Source: Actinomycetes bacterium
Lineage (GTDB): Bacteria; Actinomycetota; Acidimicrobiia; Acidimicrobiales; JAJYPT01
Direction: 5' to 3'
Assembly: GCA_021795135.1 (NCBI GenBank)
Contig: JAJYPT010000002.1
Location: forward strand, 1 to 34,285
Length of the DNA: 34,285 bases
Shown here: positions 14,407 to 21,989 of the stretch, one piece after another
Numbering within the stretch: position 1 is the stretch's first letter
Layout: each line of letters starts with the position of its first letter
Translations under genes and position numbers: made by a program
Notes under the pieces: model-generated
The model's database searches: none
What the model was told of the DNA's origin: nothing
The model's input: the letters and a program-made list of their open reading frames with translations, nothing else

Positions 14407-15667
14407 GGAAATTTCTAATCATAACCTGTATCAAAGAGCCATAAAAGTAATTCCAGGGGGCGTCAATTCTCCTGTTAGATCTTTTAATTCTGTAAATGGG
14501 GACCCTTATTTTGTTAAAAAAGCAGAGGGTGCTTTTGTAACAGATGTAGATGATAATACTTATTTAGATTATGTTCAATCCTATGGGGCAATTATTTTAG
14601 GCCATGCTCATCCAGCCCCTTTGGCAGCTGTTCAAGAAGCGGTTGTAAATGGAAGTACCTATGGAGCACCTACTTTACAAGAAGTGCTCTTAGCTGAAGA
14701 AATAGTTGAACGAGTTCCAGGTTGTGAAATGATTCGCTTGACTTCTTCAGGTACAGAAGCAGCAATGACAGCTATTAGGCTGGCCCGAGGATTTACCAAT
14801 AGGGAAAAAATAGTAAAATTTTCAGGTTGCTATCATGGACATAGCGATTCATTATTAGCCGAAGGTGGAAGCGGAGTAGCTACTTTGGGAGTCGTTGGCT
14901 CTTTAGGGGTTACTAAGGGTTCTGTAGCTGATACTTTGGTGGTGCCTTATAACCAAGTTCCTGTTTTAGATGAAACAGTAGCTGCTGTAATAGTAGAACC
15001 AGTAGCTGCAAATATGGGTTTAGTTCCTCCCATAGAGGGTTTTTTGGAAGGACTTCGAAAAGCTTGTGATGAAGTAGGAGCTTTATTAATATTTGACGAA
15101 GTTATAACTGGTTTTCGTATTTCAAAATCAGGAGCATCTGGTTGGAGTGGAATAACCCCTGATCTTTGGTGTTTTGGCAAAGTCATAGGAGGAGGTCTAC
15201 CTATGGGAGCTGTTGGGGGAAAAGCCCAAATTATGTCAGACTTAGCCCCCACTGGTTCGGTTTATCAAGCTGGGACTTTGTCTGGAAATCCATTAGCTAC
15301 TGCAGCTGGATTAGCAGTATTGAAATATTTAGATGATGATGTTTATCATTCTTTAGCCCAAAAGACACTTTATTTAGCCCAAGGCCTGGAACAGGCTGCT
15401 TTTGATGCGGGTATCGAAATACAGGTAAATAGGGTGGAATCTTTGATGAGCATTTTCTTTAGTGACCAAAAAATCATTAATTACGATCAGGTAAAAGTTT
15501 GTGCAAATAATGGTAAATATACCAAATTCTTTTGGTCAATGCTTAGGCAAGGAATCTCTTTTGCGCCTGGTCCTTATGAAACAGTTTTTGTTACAGTTGC
15601 CCATCAAGAACAAGATTTAGATAGGACGATACAAGCGAGTAAAATCGCTTTTAGCCAAATTAGTTAA
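14399..15667 (+). CDS. hemL: Glutamate-1-semialdehyde 2,1-aminomutase
   Basis: PLP-dependent class III aminotransferase-fold enzyme of 422 residues that converts glutamate-1-semialdehyde to 5-aminolevulinate. The N-terminus VIPGGVNSPVRSF is diagnostic. SGTEAAMTAIRLAR (phosphate contact), GCYHGHSD, FDEVITGFR and the PLP lysine K261 in FGKVIGGGLPMGAVGG are all present. GTG at 14399 overlaps the end of hemB by eight bases. With hemA it completes the C5 path to ALA. Its end overlaps the end of the opposite-strand flavoprotein gene by eight bases, leaving no room for a terminator between them. Confidence 0.97.
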   Translation: MSKEISNHNLYQRAIKVIPGGVNSPVRSFNSVNGDPYFVKKAEGAFVTDVDDNTYLDYVQSYGAIILGHAHPAPLAAVQEAVVNGSTYGAPTLQEVLLAEEIVERVPGCEMIRLTSSGTEAAMTAIRLARGFTNREKIVKFSGCYHGHSDSLLAEGGSGVATLGVVGSLGVTKGSVADTLVVPYNQVPVLDETVAAVIVEPVAANMGLVPPIEGFLEGLRKACDEVGALLIFDEVITGFRISKSGASGWSGITPDLWCFGKVIGGGLPMGAVGGKAQIMSDLAPTGSVYQAGTLSGNPLATAAGLAVLKYLDDDVYHSLAQKTLYLAQGLEQAAFDAGIEIQVNRVESLMSIFFSDQKIINYDQVKVCANNGKYTKFFWSMLRQGISFAPGPYETVFVTVAHQEQDLDRTIQASKIAFSQIS

Positions 15668-16946
15668 ATTCTTTAAATATCTTAGATTTTAACAAAAAAG
15701 CATTAGCTGCTAAAGAATAAGTTATTTCGCTAGAGCTTATACTTTGAGGACGTAATAAATTAGCCATAACATTTACTACTTGGTTCATTATGTATCTATT
15801 GTTTATGGCTAATTTAGTAAGGCCTGACATTACTTTAGGATTTCCTATAGCTTTTACAAACGTTCTAGCCATTGAATAATAAAGCCCATAGTAATTTTGT
15901 AAAGCTTGTTCATATTCATACAAAGCATAATTTTTGTTAGTAGCTAGAGTTTTAGATAAGTAAAAAGCACTAAGACGTCCCGTTTCATATGCATAAGCTA
16001 TGCCTTCTCCGTTGAAAGGATTGGTCGTACCAGCTGCATCTCCTATGACTACAAAGTTTTCTCCTACTCTTGGACCCACAGACAAACCCATTGGTAAATG
16101 CCCACCTTTGGCAGCCCCACAAGAACTATCTGGGCTAATTTGCCAAAAAGAAGGTATTTGAGACAAGAATGCTTGCATTAGATGGGAAGTATTTAAATCT
16201 TTCCATCTTGAAGAAGTAGATAAAATTCCTACTCCAACATTTACTCGTCCGTCTCCCAGCGGAAACAGCCAGCCATATCCTGGTAATGAATTTCCATCTT
16301 TGTCTCTAAGATCTAAATGGGATTCAACCCAAGGTTCTTTATCTTGAGCCGAATTGAAGTATCCTCTAATTGCTATGCCGTGAGGAAAATTTTTATTTCT
16401 AGATATGCCTATTAATCTTCCAAAACGTGAATTTGCTCCTTCGGCTACAACCGTTAAACGTGCTGTAATATCTTGAAGACCTTCATCAGATCTAATAGTT
16501 GCTCCTTGTAGCTTGTTGTCGGAAAAAATAGGAGATATAGCTTCATGACCTTGCAAAACAACAGCTCCAGCTGCTTGAGCATTTTTAGCAACTAGTTCAT
16601 CTAGGTGACTTCGAGCTATAACGTATCCATAAGAGGGAAAGTCTTCATGATAAGGCCATGGTAGCTCTAAGGATTTTCCATGAGCTATTGTACGCAGACC
16701 GTTGAATCGGTGGAAACTAGATAGCTGACTAGAAAGACCCATATCTTCTAATTGGCGTACTGAACGAGGAGTTAGGCCATCTCCACAAGTTTTTTCTCGA
16801 GGAAAGCGTTTTTTTTCTACCACCACAACTTGGTATCCGGCTCGAGCTAGCCAATAAGCACAAGAAGCCCCAGAAGGACCTGCACCAATTATCAATACAT
16901 CTACGGGAAGATTATTTACTTTTGAGGCATATTTTTGAGCGCTCAT
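15660..16946 (-). CDS. Geranylgeranyl-reductase-family flavoprotein (MenJ-like)
   Basis: FAD-dependent oxidoreductase of 428 residues in the geranylgeranyl reductase/PHBH superfamily. The N-terminal dinucleotide fold is IIGAGPSGASCAYWLARAG (19-37). The family-specific FPREKTCGDGLTPRSV follows at about 49-64. The second FAD motif, GDAAGTTNPFNGEGIAYAYETG, is near residues 290-312. Relatives saturate isoprenoid double bonds, as in Mycobacterium MenJ acting on menaquinone or archaeal enzymes acting on lipids. It lies divergently just before nuoA, which suits a quinone-modifying role for complex I; that is inference. ATG at 16946 has no ribosome binding site and lies inside a 12-base palindrome. 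The last ~60 residues are a helical tail. A halogenase or other monooxygenase role is less likely given the CGDGL motif. Confidence 0.85.
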   Translation of the reverse strand: MSAQKYASKVNNLPVDVLIIGAGPSGASCAYWLARAGYQVVVVEKKRFPREKTCGDGLTPRSVRQLEDMGLSSQLSSFHRFNGLRTIAHGKSLELPWPYHEDFPSYGYVIARSHLDELVAKNAQAAGAVVLQGHEAISPIFSDNKLQGATIRSDEGLQDITARLTVVAEGANSRFGRLIGISRNKNFPHGIAIRGYFNSAQDKEPWVESHLDLRDKDGNSLPGYGWLFPLGDGRVNVGVGILSTSSRWKDLNTSHLMQAFLSQIPSFWQISPDSSCGAAKGGHLPMGLSVGPRVGENFVVIGDAAGTTNPFNGEGIAYAYETGRLSAFYLSKTLATNKNYALYEYEQALQNYYGLYYSMARTFVKAIGNPKVMSGLTKLAINNRYIMNQVVNVMANLLRPQSISSSEITYSLAANAFLLKSKIFKEFN

Positions 16947-16952
16947 ATGAGC
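16941..16952. repeat. Palindrome over the start codon of the MenJ-like gene
   Basis: GCTCATATGAGC is a perfect 12-base palindrome that contains the ATG of the - strand gene. It partly overlaps a second palindrome GAGCGCTC (16937-16944). In the mRNA the start codon could be held in a short hairpin; as DNA it could be an operator in the divergent gap. Confidence 0.4.
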
Positions 16953-17033
16953 ACTTTAGGCTATTGACAGAATTATTTCAGCTTTAGTGGTAAAAAAAGT
17001 AAATTTTTAGCCTCTGTGTAAACTTTAGCTTCT

Positions 17034-17122
17034 AATCGATATAATGTAATTTTGAACTTTCTAATTTTATAGTTACAGAAATTCCTAATATTTAGTAGTC
17101 TGTGGCTGGGGGACTTTATTAA
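17034..17122 (+). promoter_or_regulatory. Probable nuo operon promoter and 5' leader
   Basis: A perfect TATAAT lies at 17040-17045 in the 176-base gap between the divergent MenJ-like gene and nuoA. The hexamer 17 bases upstream is a poor -35 match. GGGGGAC lies about nine bases before the nuoA ATG as ribosome binding site. A leader of about 70 bases is implied. No acceptable Rex operator was found in this gap, although Rex controls nuo in some streptomycetes. Confidence 0.45.
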
Positions 17123-17590
17123 ATGGCTAATTATTTTCCAATATTTGTTTTATTTGTCTTAGCTTTTCTTTTTGTGGCTCTTTCTTTTGTCGCGTCTAGC
17201 TTTTTAGGTTCACAACGACCAACTGGTGCAAAATCAGCTCCCTATGAATGTGGAATAATACCCAACCAACAACCAGCGGAACGTTTTCCGGTCAAATTCT
17301 ATTTAGTCGCTATGATTTTTATAATCTTTGATATAGAAATTGTATTTTTATATCCTTGGGCTGTTCAGTTTAGAACTTTGGGCTCTTTTGGTCTTTGGGA
17401 AATGGTAACTTTTGCTTTAGTAGTTTTTGTTGCTTTTGCCTATTTGATTTCCAAAGGTGCTCTAGATTGGGGTCCTGCTAGGAAGTTTAATTCCATTAGC
17501 AATACCGAATCTAGCACTACAGAATCAATTTCAACTACTCAGCCTCACGTGAAAATAGTTCGTCGTCTAGATGACAACAATGCTGCCTAA
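17123..17590 (+). CDS. nuoA: NADH-quinone oxidoreductase subunit A
   Basis: Membrane subunit of complex I, 155 residues, with three hydrophobic segments. The hallmark loop PYECGIIPNQQPAERFPVKFYLVAMIFIIFDIE spans about residues 39-71 and includes the conserved Cys-Gly and the acidic pair FDIE. Together with NuoH, NuoJ and NuoK it forms the membrane region next to the quinone site. The Ser/Thr-rich C-terminal tail of about 30 residues exceeds the core family length. It is the first gene of the nuo operon, and nuoB follows after 12 bases with its own strong ribosome binding site. Confidence 0.95.
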   Translation: MANYFPIFVLFVLAFLFVALSFVASSFLGSQRPTGAKSAPYECGIIPNQQPAERFPVKFYLVAMIFIIFDIEIVFLYPWAVQFRTLGSFGLWEMVTFALVVFVAFAYLISKGALDWGPARKFNSISNTESSTTESISTTQPHVKIVRRLDDNNAA

Positions 17591-17602
17591 TAAGGAGGTC
17601 TG

Positions 17603-18172
17603 ATGGGTTTAGAGCGTCTTAATCATAATTTTATAACCGGAAATATAGAGTCTTTAGTAGGTTGGGCTCGATCTAACAGTGTATGGCCTGCTACTTTTGG
17701 TCTAGCTTGTTGTGCAATAGAAATGATGGCTGCAGGAGCAGCTGATTTTGATATAAGTCGTTTTGGCATGGAAGTTTTTAGAGCCTCTCCTCGCCAAGCT
17801 GATTTGATGATTGTAGCTGGAAGAGTTTCTCAAAAGATGGCACCTGTTTTGAGGCAAGTTTATGATCAGATGATGGAACCTAAGTGGGTAATTTCTATGG
17901 GAGTTTGTGCTTCTACGGGTGGAATGTTTAACAATTACGCAATTGTTCAAGGGGTAGACCAAGTAGTTCCAGTAGATGTTTATGCCCCAGGGTGTCCTCC
18001 TGGTCCTGAAACTTTGTTGCATGCTATCTTGACTCTTCATTCTAAGATAAAAACTGGTGAGATGGCCAAACGCCGAGGAGATAAAGGCAAAGGAGCTGGG
18101 CTACATCTTTCAAATAGCCTCCCTGGACATCCTAATGAAGCTTTAGATGTCAAACTAGGAGTACCCCGTTGA
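17603..18172 (+). CDS. nuoB: NADH-quinone oxidoreductase subunit B (cluster N2)
   Basis: Peripheral subunit of 189 residues that carries the terminal [4Fe-4S] cluster N2, which hands electrons to quinone. Ligands are visible: the adjacent cysteines in FGLACCAIEMM, the Cys in GVCASTGGM, and the Cys in YAPGCPPGPE. A near-ideal TAAGGAGGT precedes the ATG by five bases or so, the best site in the operon. The C-terminal 40 residues are a basic, low-complexity tail. The last bases overlap the nuoC TTG. Confidence 0.97.
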   Translation: MGLERLNHNFITGNIESLVGWARSNSVWPATFGLACCAIEMMAAGAADFDISRFGMEVFRASPRQADLMIVAGRVSQKMAPVLRQVYDQMMEPKWVISMGVCASTGGMFNNYAIVQGVDQVVPVDVYAPGCPPGPETLLHAILTLHSKIKTGEMAKRRGDKGKGAGLHLSNSLPGHPNEALDVKLGVPR

Positions 18173-18705
18173 GCTCTATAGAAAATGATAAAGACAACAA
18201 TTCATCTTTTGACAAAATTGATTCAGATGAAAATATTTTAGAGCAAGTTTCTTCTATACAAAAACCCCCCATAGAAGTACTTTTTCCTACCAGAGAACAA
18301 TATTTAGATACAATAGCCCAACTGCATAAAAACGGCTATGAAATGTGCATCGATCTATGTGTAGTTGATTATTTGACTCATCCAGGCAGATTTACACCTC
18401 AAAATATTGCCCCACAACGTTTTGAGGTAGTGGTAAATTTATTGTCTTTGAAGATGCATAAAAGAATAAGAATCAAAGTACAAGTTCCACAAGATGATCC
18501 TACAATAGAATCAATTTTTACTATTTATCCTGGAGTAGAAGCAATGGAGCGAGAAGCATATGATTTGTTTGGGATAACTTTTTTAAATCATCCTGATATG
18601 ACTCGCATTTTGATGCCCGAAGATTGGGAGGGACATCCATTGAGAAAAGACTATCAAGTAGGCAATATTCCCGTTAATTTCAAAGAGGCTCCAAAAACCC
18701 GGTGA
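18169..18705 (+). CDS. nuoC: NADH-quinone oxidoreductase subunit C
   Basis: Peripheral-arm subunit of 178 residues, separate from NuoD. The conserved C-terminal block is clear: EREAYDLFGITFLNHPDMTR followed by ILMPEDWEGHPLRKDY. About 30 acidic, Ser/Asn-rich residues at the N-terminus are outside the family core. It starts at a TTG in a TTGA overlap with the nuoB stop, so translation depends on coupling. GTGA joins it to nuoD. Confidence 0.93.
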   Translation: MSSIENDKDNNSSFDKIDSDENILEQVSSIQKPPIEVLFPTREQYLDTIAQLHKNGYEMCIDLCVVDYLTHPGRFTPQNIAPQRFEVVVNLLSLKMHKRIRIKVQVPQDDPTIESIFTIYPGVEAMEREAYDLFGITFLNHPDMTRILMPEDWEGHPLRKDYQVGNIPVNFKEAPKTR

Positions 18706-20036
18706 AAAAGATTATTCCACTCAATAGCAGTTCTACCTCCGAAGGCCCCCAGGAGATGGCACCTAGGTCTTCTACTTTAAATCAAGAGTTGAATTTAGAA
18801 CAAGGATCTATCTTGCGAATACCAGAAGGTGCAGTTTTAGATTCTAATGATTTTGATTTTGAGCCTAGTGACGATGGAACCATGATTATAAATATGGGTC
18901 CTCAGCATCCTTCTACTCATGGAGTTCTAAGACTTATGATGGAGCTTTCTGGAGAAACGGTTCTTAGAACAAAACCAGTGGTCGGTTATTTGCATACGGG
19001 TATGGAAAAAACTGCTGAGACTTTAACTTATGCCCAAGGTTCTACCAATGTAACTCGTATGGATTATCTATCTCCATTGAATAATGAACTAGCTTTTTCT
19101 TTGACAACCGAAGCTATTTTGGGGATTGAATTGCCTCCTAGGGCAAGTTGGATCCGAATGTTGATGTCGGAGTTAAATAGGCTTTCTTCCCATCTTTTAT
19201 GGATGGCAACAAATGGCATGGATTTAGGTGCTGTTTCAATGATGATTTATGGATGGCGAGAAAGAGAATTGGTTCTGGCTTTTCTTGAAAAAGTTACTGG
19301 TCTTAGGATGAATCATAATTATATTCGTCCCGGAGGAGTTGCGGCAGATTTGCCAGATGGATGGCAAAAAGATATCGAAGATCTATGTTTCGCTATTGAA
19401 CCTAGATTGAATGAATACGATACTTTGTTGACTGGTCAGCCTATTTTTAGAGAAAGAAGTGAAGGCATTGGACGCATAAGCGCTCAAGAAGCTATCGCTT
19501 TAGGGGTAACTGGACCGATATTGAGATCTACTGGGGTAGCTTGGGATCTTAGAAAAGACATGCCTTATCTATTTTATGATCAGGTAGATTTTGATGTAGT
19601 AGTAGGATCTCAAGGCGATGTATTTGACCGCTATGGAGTCCGTCTAGAAGAGATGAGACAATCCATTCGCATTATTCGTCAAATTTTAGACTTGATGCCA
19701 AAAGGTGATTATCGCATACAAGATAAAAAAGTAACTCCTCCTCCAAGGGCGCGAATAGATGAGTCAATGGAAGCTCTTATTCATCATTTTAAAATCTTTA
19801 CAGAAGGTTTCAAAGTACCAGAAGGAGAAGCTTATGTGGGCATTGAATCTCCTAGAGGAGAAATTGGATGTTATCTGGTCTCAGATGGATCTTCTAAACC
19901 CTATAGATTACATGTAAGGGGTCCTTCATTTGTCAATCTTCAAGCTTTGCCTACCATGATGCGTGGTGGCCTTATCGCTGATGCTGTAGCTGTAATTTCT
20001 TCTGTAGATCCAGTAATGGGAGAGGTAGATCGTTAA
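18702..20036 (+). CDS. nuoD: NADH-quinone oxidoreductase subunit D (49 kDa)
   Basis: Subunit of 444 residues that forms the quinone-binding pocket with NuoB. The core begins NMGPQHPSTHGVLRLMMEL near residue 64, with the conserved His-Pro-Ser-Thr-His loop. VGYLHTGMEKTAE, YLSPLNNELAF and the C-terminal VDPVMGEVDR are typical. The first ~55 residues are an extra low-complexity, polar N-terminus. An internal start is possible (an ATG lies about 18 codons in), but the GTGA overlap with nuoC supports GTG at 18702. nuoE begins one base after the stop. Confidence 0.96.
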   Translation: MKKIIPLNSSSTSEGPQEMAPRSSTLNQELNLEQGSILRIPEGAVLDSNDFDFEPSDDGTMIINMGPQHPSTHGVLRLMMELSGETVLRTKPVVGYLHTGMEKTAETLTYAQGSTNVTRMDYLSPLNNELAFSLTTEAILGIELPPRASWIRMLMSELNRLSSHLLWMATNGMDLGAVSMMIYGWRERELVLAFLEKVTGLRMNHNYIRPGGVAADLPDGWQKDIEDLCFAIEPRLNEYDTLLTGQPIFRERSEGIGRISAQEAIALGVTGPILRSTGVAWDLRKDMPYLFYDQVDFDVVVGSQGDVFDRYGVRLEEMRQSIRIIRQILDLMPKGDYRIQDKKVTPPPRARIDESMEALIHHFKIFTEGFKVPEGEAYVGIESPRGEIGCYLVSDGSSKPYRLHVRGPSFVNLQALPTMMRGGLIADAVAVISSVDPVMGEVDR

Positions 20037-20037
20037 T

Positions 20038-20688
20038 ATGGCACGTTTTAGTGATGAAAACTTAGCTATAGCAACCCAAATAATTTCTCTTTACCCCCAA
20101 AGTCGTTCTGCTTTGGTTCCGCTTTGCCATCTTGCACAATCTCAAGATGGCTGGTTGACTCCTGATGCGATGGAAAATATTGCAGAACTCTTGGGGCTCC
20201 AAGCTGCAGAAGTTCTTGGAACTGCTAGTTTTTATGACATGTTACATACAGAACCAGTTGGCAAATATCTAATTGGAATTTGTACCAATATCGCTTGTAT
20301 GTTGAATGGAGCTCAAGAGGTATTAGAATATGCTGAAGAAAGTTTAGGTATATCTGTAGGTAATACCACCGAAGATAATCTTTTTACCTTAGAAGAAACT
20401 GAATGTTTAGCAGATTGTGGAAAAGCTCCTTGCTTGCAGGTAAATTATCGTTTTTTTGGTCCTATTTCAAATGAAGACTTTGATGAGCTTATAACTAATT
20501 TGAAATCTGGATCTCTTGGAAGCCAAATCCCAGACCATGGGACGATAAATAGAGTATTGAGAAAACAAGGATTAGCAGTTTCAATGAGTGAGATTTCTTC
20601 TCAAAGAGCCGAAGCTGATAAACAAATTGCAAAAAGAAAAGCTGCCCAGGCTGCTTTGGATGCCTCTCAAAAAGGAGAAGGCAAATGA
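20038..20688 (+). CDS. nuoE: NADH-quinone oxidoreductase subunit E ([2Fe-2S] N1a)
   Basis: Thioredoxin-like [2Fe-2S] subunit of 216 residues in the NADH-oxidising module. The four ligands are the C-x4-C of ICTNIACMLNGA and the C-x3-C of ECLADCGKAP. An N-terminal helical part (SRSALVPLCHLAQSQDGWLTPDAM) precedes it. The charged coiled tail (about 170-216) is longer than in E. coli NuoE, as in other actinobacteria. ATGA overlap with nuoF. Confidence 0.95.
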   Translation: MARFSDENLAIATQIISLYPQSRSALVPLCHLAQSQDGWLTPDAMENIAELLGLQAAEVLGTASFYDMLHTEPVGKYLIGICTNIACMLNGAQEVLEYAEESLGISVGNTTEDNLFTLEETECLADCGKAPCLQVNYRFFGPISNEDFDELITNLKSGSLGSQIPDHGTINRVLRKQGLAVSMSEISSQRAEADKQIAKRKAAQAALDASQKGEGK

Positions 20689-21989
20689 CTTTGAGCCAAC
20701 CTGTAAATATAGTTAGTTCCCGCTTTGGTCTGGAAAATTCCTTCACTCTTGATACTTACCTCAAAACTGGAGGATATAAGGGTCTAAGAAAAGCCCTTAG
20801 CATGGATCCCGAACAAGTTACCCAACAAGTTCTTACTGCTAACTTGTTGGGAAGAGGCGGTGCTGGGTTTGAAGCTGGCAGAAAATGGTCAATGCTCAAA
20901 CCTAATCCAGTTAGATATTTAGTTGTAAATGGCGACGAAAGTGAGCCGGCCACCTTTAAAGATCATTATCTTATAGAAAAAGATCCTCATCAACTTATAG
21001 AAGGTACTTTGATTGCTGCATATGCAAATCAAGTCAACCAAGCCTTTATCTATATAAGAGGAGAATTTGCTCTTGGTCTTGAAAGGGTTCAGCAAGCATT
21101 GAATGAGGCTTATGATTATGGAGCTGTTGGTAGAAATATTTTAGGATCTCAATTCTCTATTGATATAGTTGTCCATCCTGGAGCAGGAGCCTATATTTGT
21201 GGAGAAGAAACAGCCCTGATTGAAAGCCTAGAAGGAAAAAGAGGCTTCCCAAGGATCAAGCCACCTTATTTTCCAGCTGTCATAGGTCTTTATGGCGAAC
21301 CCACAATTGTAAATAATGTAGAAACAGTTTCTAATTTACCTTGGATTATAAATAATGGAGGATCTTCTTTTGCCTCTTATGGAAAAGGTAGATCTACAGG
21401 AACTCGTTTGTTTGCTCTTTCTGGGAGAGTACGCCAACCAGGTTTTTATGAATTAGAGATGCATACTAATACTTTTAGAGATTTGATATATGCACCTTTG
21501 TTAGGTGGGGGAATTCCACATGGTAATGAGTTGACAGCATTTATTCCAGGAGGAGCTTCTTCTCCTTGGTTTGGTCCAGATCATCTTGATTTGGCTCTTG
21601 ACCAAGATGAAGTTGCAAAAGCGGGATCGATGCTAGGTTCTGGATCTGTTATTGTTATGGATTCAACTACTTGTCCTGTAAGAGCATCTTGGAGACTGGT
21701 ACGTTTTTTTGCTCGTGAATCATGTGGCCAATGCACACCTTGTAGAGAAGGAAGCGGCTGGCTTGAAAAAATTATGAGCCGAATAGAACAAGGACGAGGT
21801 AGAGAAGAAGATCTAGAGTTATTACTAGATGTTAGTGATAACATATCTCCTAGCTTGTCTTGGCCCCCTCAACAAACAACCATTTGTGTTTTGGGTCCTT
21901 CGATACCACCATCTATTCTTTCTGCCTTACAACTTTTTAGAGATAGCTTCTTGTTGCATATCAAGGAAGGCGCCTGTCCTTATGGCTGA
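20685..21989 (+). CDS. nuoF: NADH-quinone oxidoreductase subunit F (NADH/FMN site)
   Basis: Subunit of 434 residues that oxidises NADH through FMN and carries cluster N3. GRGGAGFEAGRKWSM is the NADH-binding glycine loop. GAGAYICGEETALIESLEG is the FMN region. ESCGQCTPCREGSGW gives three N3 ligands and the Cys in TTICVLG the fourth. It sits between nuoE and nuoG with overlaps of four and eight bases, as expected for the NADH module. Length is normal. Confidence 0.97.
   Translation: MTLSQPVNIVSSRFGLENSFTLDTYLKTGGYKGLRKALSMDPEQVTQQVLTANLLGRGGAGFEAGRKWSMLKPNPVRYLVVNGDESEPATFKDHYLIEKDPHQLIEGTLIAAYANQVNQAFIYIRGEFALGLERVQQALNEAYDYGAVGRNILGSQFSIDIVVHPGAGAYICGEETALIESLEGKRGFPRIKPPYFPAVIGLYGEPTIVNNVETVSNLPWIINNGGSSFASYGKGRSTGTRLFALSGRVRQPGFYELEMHTNTFRDLIYAPLLGGGIPHGNELTAFIPGGASSPWFGPDHLDLALDQDEVAKAGSMLGSGSVIVMDSTTCPVRASWRLVRFFARESCGQCTPCREGSGWLEKIMSRIEQGRGREEDLELLLDVSDNISPSLSWPPQQTTICVLGPSIPPSILSALQLFRDSFLLHIKEGACPYG

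Noticed and set aside
14947..15252. 101-codon frame opposite hemL
   Set aside because: Proline-rich shadow of the PLP-enzyme coding strand.
21829..21981. Upstream extension of nuoG within nuoF
   Set aside because: It is out-of-frame nuoF sequence; the ferredoxin domain begins after ATG 21982.
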